The notes beneath the pieces are model-generated. The model had not been told where the DNA came from. It was given only the letters and a program-made list of their open reading frames with translations, and did no database searches. This document shows positions 62,853 to 64,000 of a stretch of 64,000 bases of DNA, piece by piece (position 1 is the first letter of the stretch; every line of letters begins with the position of its first letter). The position numbers and the translations under genes are program-made. Source of the DNA: Sediminibacterium ginsengisoli (GTDB taxonomy: Bacteria > Bacteroidota > Bacteroidia > Chitinophagales > Chitinophagaceae); assembly GCF_900167075.1 (NCBI RefSeq), contig NZ_FUWH01000013.1:46324-110323 (forward strand). Reading direction: 5' to 3'.

Positions 62853-63677
62853 ATGAAAAACTGGTTAAATGCTGCTTTTACAATACTGGCATCTTTATTC
62901 ATCGCTTTTATATTGACTTCGGGATTTGACGCCATCAATTCCACACTGGAAGAGACTCCGCTTTTATCAGGTATGATGAACCTGGTATTTGCTTCTTTTA
63001 TGCCTGCACTTTTATGGATCGCGAATAAAAAGATCAATCACCTGTCAACGCAACAATATGGCTTTACCACAAGGAGATTAACCTGGTCGTTGATAACAGG
63101 AATAGGGCTTGCGTGTATCAGCGTTACTGCAATACTGGTGATGGCTTGTTTATCAGGCATTCCGGTATTATTTACGGGATCCTTACAGGTAAGGCCTGCA
63201 ATCATCTTCCAGCTCATAGCAACTAACCTGGCAACCGGTATCTGGGAAGAAGCTGTTTTCAGAGGTTTTATCTTTAACACTTTACTGAAACACCGGGCCT
63301 GCATAGTCATCGCCGGGATGATCACTGCGGTGCTGTTTGCCGGGTTGCATGCCACGGCATTTATGGATACAAAATCACTGTGGTGGTTTGTGATAATTAT
63401 ATTGCTGGCTTATATCCTGCTTTATCTCTATCTCATCACCAGGTCTATCTGGGCGCCTGTGGCTTTTCATTTTGCATGGGATCTGCTCTGGAGTATTCCG
63501 GAAAGCCCGATCGGTGTTTTCTCTGTTACCGATTTTGAAAACCACACAGAGTATATTGATCAGATTTCAGTTTTGCCTCTGGTTGTGATAGCTGGTATAC
63601 TGATTGCGATAGGTAAACGTAAACAGGTTGGTATCCGGTATTTGAATATCATACAAACAGCTCACACCCACAATTAA
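62853..63677 (+). CDS. CPBP-family intramembrane metalloprotease (Abi/Rce1-like)
   Basis: The product is 274 residues with about eight membrane helices. The catalytic set is present: E132-E133 and R137 in 'WEEAVFRGFIFNTLL', His166 in 'FAGLHATAFM' and a later His-Asn/Asp in 'VAFHFAWDLLW'. Relatives process prenylated proteins or give immunity to bacteriocins. No bacteriocin genes adjoin it. It ends 12 nt before repeat copy 2 and the insertion sequence. Confidence 0.85.
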   Translation: MKNWLNAAFTILASLFIAFILTSGFDAINSTLEETPLLSGMMNLVFASFMPALLWIANKKINHLSTQQYGFTTRRLTWSLITGIGLACISVTAILVMACLSGIPVLFTGSLQVRPAIIFQLIATNLATGIWEEAVFRGFIFNTLLKHRACIVIAGMITAVLFAGLHATAFMDTKSLWWFVIIILLAYILLYLYLITRSIWAPVAFHFAWDLLWSIPESPIGVFSVTDFENHTEYIDQISVLPLVVIAGILIAIGKRKQVGIRYLNIIQTAHTHN

Positions 63678-63689
63678 ATTTATGAACTG

Positions 63690-63722
63690 TTGTTGGTCAG
63701 GCGACCACAGGTGTTCGAAAGA
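63690..63722 (+). repeat. Dispersed ~33-bp repeat, copy 2, at the edge of the IS4-like element
   Basis: TTGTTGGTCAGG + CGACCACAGGTGT + TCGAAAGA matches copy 1 at 58757-58789. It lies 50 nt upstream of the transposase ATG, where the left end of an insertion sequence would be. The other end is outside the window. Confidence 0.55.
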
Positions 63723-63771
63723 TAAATTATTGCTATTAGACAATAAATTGCGTAAAAGACGTTAAGGAAGA

Positions 63772-64000
63772 ATGTTCCTTGATAAAGTTTTGTCGTTAAT
63801 TCCTTCGGATATGCTGGTAGAGCTGGCTGCAGAGACGGAAGTTGATATCTTTTCGAAGAAGTTACAGGCCGAGGTTATTTTCAAATTGTTACTTCACTGT
63901 TTGATTAGTCATAAGGACAATAGCCTCAGAACGATGGAGTCGGCCTACGAAACATTATTGTTTGCTTCAATCAATCAAAATTTCCAAAAGAAAAGCATCC
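63772..64000 (+). mobile_element. IS4-like transposase, N-terminal part (runs off the window)
   Basis: The frame is open from ATG at 63772 to the window edge, giving 76 residues. 'MFLDKVLSLIPSDMLVELAA', 'VDIFSKKLQAEVIFKLLLHC' and 'LISHKDNSLRTMESAYETLL' match the helical N-terminal domain of Bacteroidota IS4-group DDE transposases. The DDE catalytic core lies beyond the window, so completeness cannot be judged. Confidence 0.75.

Noticed and set aside
62853..63677. Abortive-infection or bacteriocin-immunity system around the CPBP protease
   Set aside because: No toxin, bacteriocin precursor or other defence gene is adjacent; the protease alone does not show a defence role.

Overview
The window comes from a Bacteroidota chromosome, most likely family Chitinophagaceae. 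The evidence is the protein families present (Skp/OmpH, plant-type isoaspartyl peptidase, HscA-type Hsp70, stand-alone CinA domain, an uncharacterised GAF protein), the near absence of Shine-Dalgarno sequences, and promoters of the TTTG - about 19 nt - TAnnTTTG type. The genus is not determined. No rRNA, CRISPR array or prophage is visible. The right end runs into an IS4-like insertion sequence.

Layout. 1-7.6 kb: the end of an outer-membrane barrel protein, a large GAF-domain protein, a K+/H+ antiporter with its flavodoxin-fold partner, a ferritin-like DUF892 protein with unusual charged tails, and a CinA-domain protein. 7.7-24.2 kb: an exopolysaccharide or O-antigen-like locus. It holds seven glycosyltransferases (six GT-A/family-2-like and one GT-B), a Wzx flippase, an O-antigen-ligase/polymerase-like protein, a Wzz/BY-kinase fusion, a half-length TolC-like protein, an FkbM methyltransferase, a hexapeptide acyltransferase, an initiating sugar transferase fused to a degenerate receiver domain, and a stand-alone response regulator. 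A 50-residue membrane protein lies unlabelled between the methyltransferase and the ligase. 24.2-30.9 kb: housekeeping genes (Gfo/Idh oxidoreductase, ispD, isoaspartyl peptidase, heptose-7-phosphate kinase, amino-acid permease, Skp-like chaperone).

31-53 kb carries the transcription/translation superoperon on the minus strand, in the order rpsU - xerC - hpf - lipoprotein - four tRNAs - tuf - tRNA-Trp - secE - nusG - [GT14, FdtA-like, FdtB-like] - rplK - rplA - rplJ - rplL - [M13 peptidase, sterol-desaturase-like] - rpoB - rpoC. The conserved order is broken twice by unrelated genes. Each resulting block has its own TAnnTTTG promoter and an intrinsic terminator, so ribosomal-protein and RNA-polymerase genes look transcriptionally uncoupled. 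rpsU has a near-perfect Shine-Dalgarno sequence, which is exceptional here and fits the autoregulation proposed for bS21 in this phylum.

53-58.7 kb holds ribE, hscA, an RDD membrane protein, tyrS, a YtxH-like small protein, an SGNH hydrolase and tRNA-Gln. 58.7-64 kb is accessory in character. It is partly AT-rich and contains small orphan genes, a structured non-coding stretch, a dispersed approximately 33-bp repeat, a serine hydrolase, a CPBP protease and the start of an IS4-like transposase.

Most interesting candidates: the pseudo-receiver/sugar-transferase fusion beside an intact receiver gene; the half-TolC plus tail-less BY-kinase export arrangement with the hidden 50-aa protein; the twice-interrupted rpo/ribosomal superoperon; and terminators whose T-tract ends directly on the next gene's ATG. 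All functions are inferred from sequence motifs read by eye; no database search was run.
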